Source: Poa pratensis
Lineage: Eukaryota; Streptophyta; Magnoliopsida; Poales; Poaceae
DNA length: 64,000 nt
Assembly (NCBI GenBank): GCA_947311845.1
Contig: CAMZMU010000062.1
Span: 51,022,380 to 51,086,379 of the forward strand
Reading direction: 5' to 3'
The translations under genes and the position numbers were made by a program. Positions 1-11,813 of the stretch are shown here, piece by piece; position 1 is the first letter of the stretch; each line of letters begins with the position of its first letter. A model generated the notes under the pieces. It was not told the origin of the DNA and ran no database searches. It saw only the letters and a list, made by a program, of their open reading frames with translations.

Positions 1-127
1 ATCTATTATTCGATTCCATTGTTGGCACTTGACAGGGCAAACCTTTCAAACCCAATCAGAAACCATTACCCCTGAAGAAAACAGAGGCAAAACATTTCGA
101 TTGGCCATCGGGAGAAAACGTTTGTAG

Positions 128-2025
128 CTAGTTCGAGCTCAATGCGGGAAGGGACGGCGCCTGTACGGGGGGCGCATGCTTGTTCAAGAACCCGATGGCC
201 ACGGCGGCGTGCAGGGCCGCTCCGACGGGGAGCGCGTCCTCGTCGATCACCAGGTGCGGCGTGTGCACGTGGTGCATCTCCTTGCCGCTGCTGCCGCGGA
301 CGCCGACCCCGAAGAACGCCGCCGGGATCTTCTCCGCGTAGAACCCAAAGTCCTCCGCGGCCATGATCTGCGGCGACAGCCTCACGTTCGCCGGGCCCAG
401 CATGCCCTCCGCCACCGCCTTGACGTGCGCGTACACCCCTTCGTCGTTCACCGTGGCCGGGTACGGCCGGAGCTCCTCCTCCATGAAGTCCACGGTCGCC
501 GTGCACCGCCCCACCGCCGCCTGCCCCTCGACCACCTCTCTGATCCTCCTCATGAGGTTGGACATCCCTTCCGTCGTCATGCTCCTCAGGGTGCCGCCCA
601 GCATCACGGACTCCGGGATGACGTTGAACGTCTCGCCTCCTCGGATGAAGGTCACCGACACCACCGCGCCCTGGAGCGGGTTGGTCTCGCGGGCGACGAG
701 CTGCTGGAGGCTGAGCACCGCGGAGGACGCGGCGACGACGGGGTCGACGGCGGCGTGCGGCGTGGCGCCGTGGCCGCCTTTCCCCGTGACGGTGGCCCTG
801 AAGCGGGCCGAGCCGGCGAGGAAGGGCCCCGGCCTGGACCCGACGGCACCGGCGGGGAGGTGTGTGTCGATGTGCACGGCGAAGATGGCGTCCACGTCGT
901 CCAGGACGCCTTCCTGCAGCACGTGGTACCCGCCGGCGTGGCCCTCCTCCGCCGGCTGGAACACCAGCTTTACCGTGCCCGCGAGGCCGTTCTTGCGGGA
1001 CTGGAGCAGCTTGGCCGCGCCGAGGAGCATCGCCACGTGGGCGTCGTGCCCGCACGCGTGCATCTTGCCGTCTTCTTTGCTCTTGAACTCCCATTCCACC
1101 ATCTCCTGCACAACCCAGTGGGAATTGGTTAGTGAACGGAGCAGCTGTTTATTATGTAATTCCATACACTAATTAATTAAGATGACATTGCAAAAAAAAA
1201 CTGATACTATAAGATGTCATTCTGTTGGTGCACGGTGCCTTTGCGAGACAATCCAATGTTCGCATGATCGATTCGAGATCCCTATACTCAACTTCCGTCC
1301 GGTCCGGCAGGAAAAAAAAAAGATAAAAAAGAGGCATAAAAATTTTCTTGAGCTTTCGGTTGATGGGGCAGTTTTGTGAAATTTCAGTCAGTTTGTGTAC
1401 GTTTCTACCATTTTTTTTTGTTATATTATACTTTCTGTACTATATTCTCTTAGTTTTAGGAGACATGTTGGTACTACATTGGTGCAACCGGCCGACGTGG
1501 TGGTACTTTTACATCCGGTTTGCATGTTAGTCTTCTTGGAACTGCTAAAAAACACAGGACACTACTAAAACCAATTTATTGTGATCCATAGATTCCATAC
1601 TCGATGCTGTCGATGGATGAGTGCTTACCTAAATATTCCTGCCAACCTAGCGATGATAACTCAACTCTATCACGAATACTGCGAACTATAATTTCCGTTT
1701 TCTATTAGGAGCGTGTCCTGCATGCGCAATTAACAAGTACTATAAAACTGACCTGGATGGGCAGCGCGTCCATGTCGGCTCGGAGCGCGAACACCGGGCC
1801 GGGGCCGGCCCCGCCGACGACGGTTGCGACGACGCCGGTGCGCGCGACAGGCCAGGCGTAGGGGACGCCGAGGGCGTCGAGCTCGGCGCGCACGAGCGCG
1901 GACGTGCGGTGCTCCTGGAAGGCCAGCTCCGGGTGCTGGTGGATCCGCCGCCGCAGGCCCCGCACCCACGCCGCGAATCCTGGCGCCCGCGCCTCCTCCA
2001 AGAGCTCCCGCCCGAGCTCCGCCAT
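128..2025 (-). CDS. ILR1-like IAA-amino acid hydrolase (peptidase M20D)
   Basis: Two exons on the minus strand: 2025-1753 and 1105-128, phase 0, joined by a GT-AG intron; about 416 residues, the usual length for plant ILR1/ILL amidohydrolases. The family releases free auxin (or a related hormone) from amino-acid conjugates and uses a di-metal centre. Exon 1 carries the start of the catalytic domain ([12 protein letters not shown]). Exon 2 carries the metal-site motif CGHDAH, the catalytic glutamates in FQPAEEG, the dimerisation-domain [10 protein letters not shown], and a C-terminal HTPHLVIDE histidine. All expected M20D metal ligands are visible. The protein starts directly with [12 protein letters not shown]: there is no hydrophobic signal peptide, and the C-terminus (ending ALSSN) lacks a KDEL-type signal, whereas many ILR1-like enzymes are predicted ER residents. 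The substrate cannot be read from the sequence. The start is the only ATG of exon 1 in frame with good context. Confidence 0.93.
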
Positions 2026-3875
2026 CGCCGGACAAGTGAGTATGTGTGGGACGACTGTGTCTGTGGAAGAAGAAGACGGATGGAGGAGGCGTGGGAGTGT
2101 TGAAGAAGGAGACGGATGGATCGATGGAGGACGGCAGTATATGGTGGCCGGCGTGCGAAGATGTGCTAGCTAGGCTGTCAGCTTATGTGTTGCGAGTCGT
2201 CGTTATCAGAAATCACTTTGTGTTGGCGTTCGCGGTCGTCATCAAATCAAATTACTAAACGTCCTTCTTTATTGGTAGGTAGCCGTCGATTTCCCTAATA
2301 GCACGGTGCCGTTGCAAGACTATATATGCAGCAGCACAATATTTGCATGATCGATCCGATATCCCTATACCCTATAGGCTATAGCGACGGGAAAACAGAG
2401 GCATGTTGCTAAGTATTCCATCTGTTTTCAAATGTAAACCTTTCTAGACTTTTTGACACAAATGTATCTAGACATATTTTAATAGTAAATTGGTGCAATG
2501 CCGGTGCTATAGAGAGGATATAGGCGTACGTGGAGAATAGACAAATGGAGCTCCAGCTCCGTAGAGCCTTTTATTTGAAAATTGTAAAAATAACATTCAA
2601 AGTTTCAAAAAAAAACTGAGAAAAAATCCTGACTGTAGACAATGTTGTGTTTTACAGACTTGTCAAATCTCAACTCGAAACATCTTATATTTTTGCCTAC
2701 ACGAAAAAAATGAAAAAATTAGACATTTCAAGCAGTGAATAATGCAAAATTTCAAACCCCAAAATCTGTTAGATTTTGTCATTTTTATGTAGCCCAGTAT
2801 GTCTTATTTGATTATTTTTCTGACCAAGGATCGGCCCGAAGGACCCAAAACCTGCTTATATTTCAGCAGTGGGATTACAATTTGCAGAGATACCCAAACT
2901 GATAATGAAATTGCAAACAGGGGGCTGCACTCTTACATAAAGCACCCCAAAGGAAAAACATAGGAGCAGTTGAGTCCTTTGAGGCCCTCTCCACCTCAGC
3001 TTTACAGACGAACTCGACGGCCGGAGCGGAGATGCCATCGCCGGAGACGAACCACTTGGGACAGCACCTCCGGTGAGTCTTTGGGCCGAGTTGAAGAACC
3101 TCTGAAATGGTCTGCGCCCTGGAGCTTGAACAACCACTGGAATGTGGCCTTCCAGAGCCGCCAATTGGACATAGAAAGTAGAGGCAACGGCTAGGTCAAT
3201 GCCAACCACCTCCCCGCATCTCTCCTTCTCCACCCCCATGATGGTTGAAGAAAAGAGAGAGAACCAGTGATGGACATCTAGATGCACATCCGACGACATG
3301 CTTATTTGGAGGAGATGCTGGCGACGCCATCCTTCTTCACCTTTGGCTCCATCCAGAGGAGCACCACGAGGAAGAGTAGAGCCACCGCACGCCAGATGAG
3401 GTCTGCGATCATCGGCGAAGCACTCCAGTCTAACGGCATGAAGCCAGACACCACTAGGGAAAACCTAAATCTAAGCCTACCACGACTATCTACAACCCAC
3501 GTTGCGCATCCTCGTCCACGCCGGCCGGTCGTGCCACTGAAGAGGAGAGGGGAGTGAGCTGCGGGGGACTCTGGGAGCGGGGGTTGACTCTCAAGGGGTG
3601 TCAAGAGCGAGAGAGAGTTCCTCCTGGTGAACTTGAGTTGAGATTTTGATCCTTTGTATAATGCATCATTGTTTACGTGCAGGAATTGTTTTTGGATTTT
3701 TTTAAAACTTGTAAATATTGATTTTTTCCATTTGTAGAATGCATCATTTTTTACTCATATTCTAAGTTTTAAATTAAATTCAGCGGAATTTTTGCCGAAT
3801 TCATTTCCTCTTCTGTATTGTTGCTTTTGGGCAGTTTTTTGTTTTTTGAGCAGGTTGCTTTTGGGCAGCTAGGCA
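2026..3875. other. Intergenic: degenerate repeat sequence, no gene supported
   Basis: The sequence is AT-rich to about 2850. It includes a decayed Stowaway-like start near 2421-2490 (tattccatctgttttcaaatg) and A-tracts. A more GC-rich block with overlapping ORFs on both strands follows to about 3610. None of those ORFs has a recognisable domain or a convincing splice structure, and the block looks like repeat-derived sequence. Confidence 0.4.
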
Positions 3876-3932
3876 GGCCCAAGTCTTCCTAGTGGTCGAC
3901 TCAAATAAGAAAGCCCAATGCCGTTATGGGCC
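3876..3932. promoter_or_regulatory. Site II (TGGGCY) cluster upstream of the small conserved gene
   Basis: Three TGGGCY/RGCCCA elements occur within 60 bases: GGCCCA at 3876-3881, AGCCCA at 3912-3917 and TGGGCC at 3927-3932, about 200 bases before the chosen ATG at 4126. Site II motifs are common in plant promoters of housekeeping, ribosomal and organelle-related genes. The promoter role is inferred from position and clustering. Confidence 0.5.
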
Positions 3933-4125
3933 CGTGATTAACTGCACAAATGTCCCGTGGTCGTCTCGGGTCGACTCGTCGTCTCCCTCGAGTTCGAGAC
4001 CAAATCGCACCGGCGTCGGAGCGGCACGAAACCTACCTAGGCGGCTGAGGCGTAGGCGCGTCCCAACGCCGGCGAGAGGCGGCGGAAGCGTAGTCGTCGC
4101 CATTGACGAGAAGGAGTTCCGGAGT

Positions 4126-7100
4126 ATGCTCGAGCTCTTCCCGGTCGTCCGATCCCGCGACTACTGTGTAATCCATCTAAGTTCCCCTCCCCCTCCTCCT
4201 CCTCTCTCAAATTCTCCTATTTTTCTGAGCATGGAGGAAAATTGGTGTGTTTGCGGCGCTGTAGCGGCACTTTCTGGTTCTGAATCGAGAGCTAGATAAA
4301 TCGCGATTTTGCTGGGCGATTTGGTGCGGATGGCTGTTGATTGGGGACGTTGCGTAGGTTGGTTTCCTTGGAATATAGCTCTGGATTTGGATAACTCTAG
4401 TGCTATTTCTGGCTATCCGTTCGATAGTGCAAAGCTTCTGATATCACTCTGCTGATCCTCGAAGTGATAGGTGTAGTCTTTCGTAGCAACTCATGGAGCT
4501 CACAAGATGTCAAATCTTGCTTCAGCAAGGCTGCAGCAGATCCATGAGTAATTTTGAGATTGATATTACTGAAGTAAAGAAAATAAAAGAAGTAAAAGTT
4601 TACCTATGTCCCGTTAAAGAACTTAAATTAAAATAGAATATAACTGAAGTCGGCGATGAGAGCATTTGGGAATTCAGTAAAAATATTGTCCTGGCAAGAC
4701 AAAAATGGCAACTCTTTGACCGCTCTGTTGATGCTTCTACATTATCTTGGTTTGATCAGTTACTCCTAGTTCTAGCCCCTCATCCATGTGATCGTGTCTC
4801 AAGTACCATTTACGTAGACAGGCCAATATTAGCACGGTAGCACCTTAAGTAAGTAAGCTGCTATTAGTTAGTACAATATGGATAAGGTGGTGCGTCTCTT
4901 AAATAGCATGCCTGTCATGGATATTGGTTAAATGGGGTCTGCTCAGGTGTATAAATAGAAAGCGTATATAAATAGAGAAGTGGGTGGAATGGTAACAATG
5001 ATTGCAGTAGTAAGTAATTTGATATGCAAGCCTAAACATTCACGGTCCACTCTTCATTGCGAAAGTAACCAAAGGAAATATGGTAAGTGCTTGTGTTTCT
5101 GTTTGAAGACCTTGGGATCGCGAACTGATGTGAACTTTTCTTGCCAATTGTAGAAGGCTGAATTGGAATCGTCAAGCAAAGGCACCAAACAGCTAGCAGG
5201 ATCTCAGGTATGTTTGATGTGATCAACTGTGTGCTGCCTGATCATACTTAAAGTTATCGCTGACGGAGCTATTGCTTGCAGGAGACAGAAGGAACAAACA
5301 ACAAGCCATCTGCTGTCGAAGGTATATCAGCAATGTTCTGTCGCTGTATAATAATAATAACAATAATAATAACAACAATAATAATAATAATAATAATATA
5401 ACAATCATTCTGGAACGACATTGCTATTATAATTGTAACAGCCTTGCAGCACCTCTATTAATGTGAACCATTCATGACCTCACACCCCTGTTCCCTAATT
5501 AGCCTTAGATCTGTGCCTAACCTGTTGGGCAGTTATTAACGACCACATATCCCTAATCTGTAATTGGCCCTAGGACTTTAGCCTGCACCCCTGTCTCAGT
5601 TCTTTTCTTCCGCACACCGGATTATGGGATTCTCTTCCTTTTAAGGATTAGTTACTCTCAATCTTTATCAGTTTCCCTTATTTTATTTTAATATTTTAGA
5701 ATAATACTTTTAATTCAGGGTGTTTTGGAACTTTGGACCACATTTCACTCGTACACCACCTAGCGCTGGGCTACGCGGGATTCAAACCCGGTTTGGCTGA
5801 CTGCGGCCTGCAGGAACCAGCTAACCGAGCAACAGCTTGGTCCTATCAACTTCTCTTCCACTTAACTCGTCTGAATTACTTGGCAATTTTACATTCAGCC
5901 TTTCAGATTTAAAGATTTGAATTTCGTTTTCGATAAAATAAAAATTATAATCACTTAAGGAGTCATGCATAAACCCGTGCTTTCCCAATCTGCCACCCAA
6001 ACAATGTCACGGCCACATAGTCCTTATGTATCATACTACCACAAAAATTCAAACTAGAACAAACTTTTTGTGCAGTTTTTTTCCCTTTGAAGCTTATGCG
6101 CACATGCTCACCCGGTCATAAAGATTAACGACATTACCTAAATACTCGCGATACTTAACTACTTATGGATCAACAAATTAGATGCCCTCAACGTGGCAAA
6201 CAGTTATTGTCATACGCACGGTTACTGCGAGTCTGTGACAGTGAGCTTCTTGGCGGTGAGGACTGAGTGTGATGGAGAGACGATGCAAGGTGGTCCTGGG
6301 CCGCTAAGACTCGAAGCATGATGATGAGCTTTCCTGGATTTTAGTTTTGGATCCAGATTGATGGATATTGGAAAGCGAATGCGGCAGTGGAGGATATATT
6401 CCGAAGCAGATTTCGTGCTGCTCCAACTCGATCACTTGTATGATCCCACTTGTGAGGGTTAAGAGGAGAAATATGGGAGGGGAGTGGATGGACAACCACG
6501 AACTCAGAAGTTTATTAGGAAAGATTTAAGGAAGCCAAGACATCAGAGAAACAGTAGGTGGATTTTCCACTAACGCAGATAGAAAGGCTGTGTACTCTAT
6601 AACAGTAGAATTTACCTGGCATGAAAAAGACTGAGCAGTTTACAGCCATTTTTAGCGCGGTCCTAGAGACAGAGTCGAAGACAAGAGATTGTATTGAGAT
6701 GCTTAGTTTTTCAGGTTTTCTCCGTGAAAAAATAAACACTTCTTCTCTTTTCTCTGGTTTAGTGGCACAAAGAATATTGAATATCACTGTATCCCTGTAG
6801 GTCATGAGAATGAGATACTTCCCATCGGGTTCGCATGAACGGTTTATATAGGGTTGAAATTCTAGTACTAACAGCATGCTGTACCCAACAAGGAATAGCA
6901 TAAAATAGACTCGGTCCACTTCTTTTCGGCTTCTAGGAGAGCTTCTCCAGGAACCTACCTTCCGTCCTTCCCCTAGCTTCTCCCAGAAGCCCGCCTCCCA
7001 AATCCGTTTAGACTTCTAAACTACCAATTCTAATTTGGAAGTCTCAGCTAATTTTTGAGGTGAGCTTCTTGGAGAAGCTGGTGGAGAGGAGCTTTCTTGA

Positions 7101-7838
7101 GAAGCCCTCCGAGAAGTTGAAAGAAGTGGGCCTGAAGTTATCTACTAGCATGCCACAACAGACCAAGATATTAATGATGAATTCTCTTGCATGTTTGACA
7201 GATTTATTCCTGCGGAAACTGAAGATGGCTGCTGCCAAAAAGGTATTCTTTATTTTGCTTTTATTATATTGTGGAACTAGCAACCCATCACAAAGCTGAA
7301 ATATTTTGATAAGCATTACGTAGTATTTTCTGTCGCTTATATTTATTAGTAGTTTGTTGGGAATAAATGAGATTTAATTACCTGAGTAGGGAATTGGTAG
7401 ATTATAATCTGGCAAGATGATTGTGAGTGGTCAGATTGCTTTGTAGTTGGATGGAAATTTTGATTACCTTTCAAAGTTGGTAATAGGATTACTGCAGCAA
7501 CATTCAATATAAATACAGTTGTCGGTTTGCAGCACCAGATGGAATATGATATTCATATTTGGGGTTATAATTGATTGGCTCGGTTACTCTGGTGCGTGCT
7601 GATTGCATACTAAGCAGAGCCATTATTTACTGTCTCAGGTTGGAGCAACAAAGGCAGAGTTGTTCTGCAAAACATTTGAAGAAGCTCACAACAAACTTGT
7701 ACTGACTTCTCCCCAGGAATCTACTTTTAATCTCTTTCCCTTTTTGGAGATCTTACAGGAGTGTGTCTACTTGTCCAGGTTTACAAAGAACTGAATCTGG
7801 ATGCGGCTCAGAGATTCCTGGATGCCTACAAGAACTGA
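4126..7838 (+). CDS. Small conserved plant protein of unknown function (six exons, ~98 aa)
   Basis: I do not recognise a named family. Six exons fit together with canonical GT-AG sites and consistent phase: 4126-4167, 5154-5207, 5282-5321, 7202-7242, 7639-7698 and 7779-7838 (TGA). The product opens MLELFPVVRSRDYC, has a polar Ser/Thr/Glu-rich middle, then a helical C-terminal half containing LFLRKLKMAAAKK, KAELFCKTFEEAHNKL and LDAAQRFLDAYKN. The C-terminal half is amphipathic and probably alpha-helical; no transmembrane segment or signal peptide is seen. The exons are tiny (40-60 nt) and the 1.9-kb third intron is loaded with repeats. The frame is open upstream of 4126, and ATT at 4102-4104 lies in a strong GCC-ATT-GAC context where a start codon might be expected, so the N-terminus is uncertain. 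The exon chain is well supported; the function is unknown. Confidence 0.7.
5348..5399. repeat. AAT/AAC trinucleotide microsatellite
   Basis: About 17 units of AAT with interspersed AAC, lying just inside intron 3 of the small conserved gene, 26 bases after its donor. The apparent poly-Asn and poly-Leu reading frames here are artefacts of the repeat. Confidence 0.9.
5690..5845 (-). mobile_element. Probable tRNA-derived SINE fragment
   Basis: Read on the minus strand, the segment starts near 5845 with an A-box-like stretch (TGCTCGGTTAGCTGGTTCC) and a B box (GGTTTGAATCC) at tRNA-like spacing, then runs into an AT-rich tail around 5690. This is the head-and-tail pattern of a tRNA-related SINE. 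I could not identify a clear target-site duplication, so the ends are approximate. It lies in intron 3 of the small conserved gene. Confidence 0.45.
6915..7130. mobile_element. Foldback MITE-like inverted repeat
   Basis: The left end (ccacttcttttcggcttcta) and the right end (agttgaaagaagtggg) are inverted copies of each other. Multiple GCTTCTCC/GGAGAAGC motifs pair across the element, so the whole ~215 bp could fold into a hairpin. The motif style resembles hAT-type MITEs, but no unambiguous target duplication was found. It lies in intron 3 of the small conserved gene, close to exon 4. Confidence 0.5.
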
Positions 7839-9634
7839 TGATGAACTGTCCCGGATGCTGCCGAGAAGTTCCTCAAGTGCCAATGGACCTGGTTTTATCA
7901 CTGGGAACTGCTGACGATGTTAAGATTTCATATTTGCTTTTCTGTCTCATCTTGTGTCAAGGCGATAGAGAAATCTGTTGTTGATTACTACATTGTTCAG
8001 ATGTACTATCTTGTCTTGACACATACAATGGAAACGAAATGCAATTTTTCCCGCAATCATGATTTGACATGTTTCCCCTCTGTTTTTCAGAAGACCAAAC
8101 TAGGCTCTATTTGGATGCAAAGTATACAACATGTTTCGGAAGCCGCAGTTTTTATAGTTGTTGATACGAATCACCACAGTTTATGAATGGCATATGCTTT
8201 ATTGAAGTGGAGTATTTTGTTCGCATAGTTTCTTTTAAAACAAGACAAAAGACTTGCGATTTTCATTAGAGTGAATTCCACTTTTTTATCCTTGAGGTGA
8301 TGATGAGGCTCGAAAATATCAGGACAACGACAAAGAATTGAACAATATGGTGAAGAGAAGGGTGGACATTATCATCGGATTTTGACGTGTCACATATACC
8401 TAACATGTCGGTCTATTCTAACGAAACATGGGGTAAAATCATGTTCAAAATTTTACATACGATGTATTTCTGATTTTGTTTCACCAAGTGGGGTAAGGTG
8501 GAATTCACTCTTTTCATTAATTAAGAAGACAATCATCCGGCTAACTAGAGGAAAATCGGGCGAAAAGCTGATCCATCATCACGGAGCATGACATGGCACA
8601 GTGCAATATTTGCCAGCTGACGCACTCCACACATGCAACAGAAAAAGAAAAAAGAGCAATGTCAAAAGCTTTGACTTCGCCACAACTTGAAGTCCACGCC
8701 GACGGCGAGTAGTTTGTAATCCGTGCCAGCAACTAAGCCAAAGTTAAAAGAGCAAGGTTTGCGCCAAAGCACATGGACATCCAACGGACATGCCAACAAT
8801 AGCCAAAACCTTGCTGCAACTAAAACACTATTCACTGCTGAACGATGTAACTATTATTATTTAAAGCAGCAAGTTTCAGACGCACTCTTTTCCTTCCAGA
8901 GTACCTAAGGGAACTGGAAGGTTTTTAATGAGGCGGCTTGCTAGCTTAATACATGGGAGGTTTTAAAGTTTCAAAAAAAAAAAAAACTATTCACCGCTTG
9001 ACGCCATCATCGTTGCCACAACATTTCCATACAAACCACCACTTCAAAGAACACACATAACAGACGGACATCAGATGATCATGATGCTGTGTGCATCCAT
9101 GATCACTGGCCGACCTGAAGGACAAGTAGGCTGTGCATATGATTCGCCTGCTACGAAAGATCTGAACCAGAACCAATCTTCATCATGATTTGGGAAATTA
9201 TGCAGAGCTATCGGCTAATGCAGCATGCATATTCTAAAGCAACCAAGACGTTATCCAAACACTACCCAAAATATTTGGGAGAACGTCAGTAACAGCACAT
9301 TGCCTACCAGTCCATATCCAGTTTTCATGAAAATAAATACGGAACTAAAAACAATCATACCGCATAATCGGTCACAACGTTGGAATCAAAGATGACACCC
9401 AAAGCATAGCAACTGTCGGCAGCACATATAAAGAAAATTAACAGCAGCACTTCAGCTGCACAAGTTTACTGAATCACATCACGACAGGCAACAACCATAT
9501 CAAGTTCATGATGTTCTAGGCAAAAATCTATGACACCATAAAATGAGTTCTCTTTCAAGGTTTATCCGATAGAGTTAAAACTCTAAACATCTTCTCATGC
9601 ATTAGAGCAGCTGATGACGTCCCGACGATCCAAA
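7839..9634. other. Intergenic region and likely 3' ends of the flanking convergent genes
   Basis: The segment lies between the TGA of the small conserved gene (plus) and the stop of Cpn10 (minus), which converge here. It probably contains both 3' untranslated regions. No additional coding frame with a recognisable product or splice structure was seen; there is a poly-A run at 8974-8986. Confidence 0.4.
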
Positions 9635-11393
9635 TCAGTCCGAGAGGGTACCCAGTATGTCATTCTCTCTGAAGAGGAGGTACCTGAAATTACACAAAGA
9701 TAATTAGAGCCCTCGAATAAGTAAAAACAGATAAAACTGAGAATATTGGAGCAACTATATTTAGTCTTACATAGTACCACAAAACTACTTTCATCAACAT
9801 CTTGGACGAGCAAAAAAAGAACATGTTGATTTCTTGTCACTCAAAAGTTAGTAGGAACATGAGGAAGACCGGAGCATTAGTAGGAACACCTGTTGTTCTT
9901 AGAAATAATAAAGGTACACTATGACTAAATGATGTTAAGACTTCACAAACACATCCGGTACCCAAGTAATATCAATTCCTAATCCAAATTGGGGGCAAAT
10001 GGTCTGACCTAGCAGCAAAAAATAGATGAACTGAAAACATATGAGCAATACATTAGTCTACCAAAGTAACAAAATCACTATCACCAAAATCCGGACAAGC
10101 AAAAAAGAGAACATAATGATTTTTTGCCCTCAAAAGTGAATACAGAAGGTAAACATCTAATAGTAACAAATAGCACGTCAAAGACCAGGGTATTAGTAGG
10201 AACACCTTGTGTCCATTGCTAGAGCGAATATACAGAATGACCAAGTTAATGATGTTAAGACTCACAGGTAACTTATTTGGTATCCAGGTACTGACTATTT
10301 TTTATCTAAGTTGGGACAAATTGGTCTGACCTAGTAGCAATTGAAAGTAGCATAATTAAGCAGTACAGTTAGTGATATTAACACTTCACAAAACAAAAGT
10401 ATTATATCTTGTGTCGCAATACCATTCTAGATTCTAAGTTGATGGAACAATCAAATATTGAGCAGATATGAAAACAGTGGATTTTACAAGTAATGGAACT
10501 ATGTATTACGCCATTTAATAAGGTAATAGTTCTGTGACACGCAATCGCCCAGGAAAATAATACAACATTTACACTGACAAAAGTAATACTGTGGTGGATT
10601 GGGTGACATACTCTTTCTCAGGCGCAAGCTTGACTTCAAGCCCACCATATTCAGGCAGGAGAACATGGTCGCCTTCCTTGAGGGCAACAGGGATCAGCTT
10701 GCCATCCCTATCACGTTCGCCAGGGCCAACAGCCACCACCTTGCCAGAGTTGAGCTGAATTCACAAGAACATTGTCAACTCATTAACTGATTTTACAGTC
10801 GGAAGTACCAAGAGATGAAAAAACTCGAATCTACTGACGAAACCTACTCTAAAGATAATCTGGAGCTGAAATAACAGTACTGAACTAATGTGAAACTACA
10901 GCTAGCAATCTAGTAGCATGCCAAATGCTCAAAAATACAAATATTTGCAAGGATTGACTTTTTGTGTGGTGGAAGTAGATCAGATGGAAACTTGCCCAAT
11001 CAAACTCTAATTGCTTAAGCTAAACAATTTCAGTTAATAATATGCAAACTACACGAAGCCAATCTGAAATTCTGAATCGACAGACCTAGTCACACTGCAA
11101 TCTGATTCTATTAAAAGAACAATTTGAACTAGGCAATCCGAATCTCTCGGCAAATGTCATCAGGCAGAACACCTGGCATCATACCACGATCTAAGCAGTC
11201 TGCCACAGAAGATCCGTACAATTCTACTAGCAAGCACCAGCAGCAGCACTAGGAGCCGGGGGGAAAGGGGAGCGGCGGGTACCATCTTGGAGGTCTCGGG
11301 GAGGAGGATGCCGCCGGCGCTCTTCTTGGGCTGCACCACCTTCTCCACCAGCACCCGGTTGAACGACGGGAGCAGACGCTTGATCGCCGCCAT
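9635..11393 (-). CDS. CPN10: 10-kDa co-chaperonin (Cpn10/GroES), mitochondrial type
   Basis: Three exons on the minus strand: 11393-11283, 10754-10612 and 9683-9635. The introns have GT-AG ends and the phases agree, giving 100 residues, the size of plant single-domain mitochondrial Cpn10 (plastid Cpn20 is a double domain). The protein starts MAAIKRLLPSFNRVLVEKV, contains the mobile-loop region QPKKSAGGILLPE that docks on Cpn60, the GVGPGERDRDGK-like turn (here AVGPGERDRDGKLIP), GDHVLLPEYGG, and ends YLLFRENDILGTLSD. It caps the Cpn60 ring during protein folding in the mitochondrial matrix. There is no long cleavable presequence, normal for this class. It is divergently paired with the methyltransferase gene, with 420 bp between the two usable ATGs. 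Confidence 0.95.
9761..10460. repeat. Diverged direct repeats inside Cpn10 intron 2
   Basis: Copy A (9761-10018) and copy B (10053-10341) share ordered blocks: ttagtct..., acaagc/acgagc-aaaaaa-gaacat, tagtaggaacacc, gatgttaaga-ctcaca, and ggtctgacctag-agcaa. A partial third copy (about 10371-10460) keeps the ttaacacttcacaaaac and ttctaagttgatgg blocks. The copies are clearly diverged, so this is an old local duplication within the intron. Confidence 0.7.
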
Positions 11394-11813
11394 CGCCGCC
11401 GGCCTCTCCTTTCTTCTTGGGAAACAAGCAAAAGCTTCTACACTCTTCGCAACGCCTGACCGCTCTCGCCTCCACGGTTGGTGGGGTTTAGGGTTTTAAG
11501 AGCGGAGACGCAGCGGAAATGACGCTCCTGCCCCCTGCCCTAGAATGTTCTCATTCGTGGGCTTTTTACTCCGAGCTGCGCGTTACTTATCGACGGCCCA
11601 TTGTGCGACAGTTTGGGCCCATCGTCGTATGCTTAAGCCCATGAGGTAGCACCACCAGAGGCTCGGGTCCAACCAGTGAGGCAGCGCCGCCGCGAACTCC
11701 ATTCCAATTTCCAAGTCGTGGTGAGATGGCGGACGCCGGCGGCCAGAGGGAGCGAGAGAGAGGAGGAGGAGGAGGAGGATGACGACGTAGTCTGTCTGGA
11801 TCCGTCCTTCTTC
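11394..11813. promoter_or_regulatory. Divergent promoter between CPN10 and the methyltransferase
   Basis: The two genes are head to head. The interval contains a telo-box (AAACCCTAA on the minus strand, 11488-11496) and at least four site II elements: TGGGCT 11558-11563, GGCCCA 11595-11600, TGGGCC 11614-11619 and AGCCCA 11636-11641. Telo-box plus site II combinations are typical of plant promoters for ribosomal and organelle-biogenesis genes. Bidirectional activity is inferred from arrangement only. Confidence 0.6.

Noticed and set aside
66..1132. Long Arg/Gly-rich frames on both strands at the left end
   Set aside because: Shadows of the GC-rich exon of the ILR1-like hydrolase.
5272..5466. 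ORF with a long poly-Asn run (and poly-Leu on the other strand)
   Set aside because: It is the translation of the AAT/AAC microsatellite in an intron.
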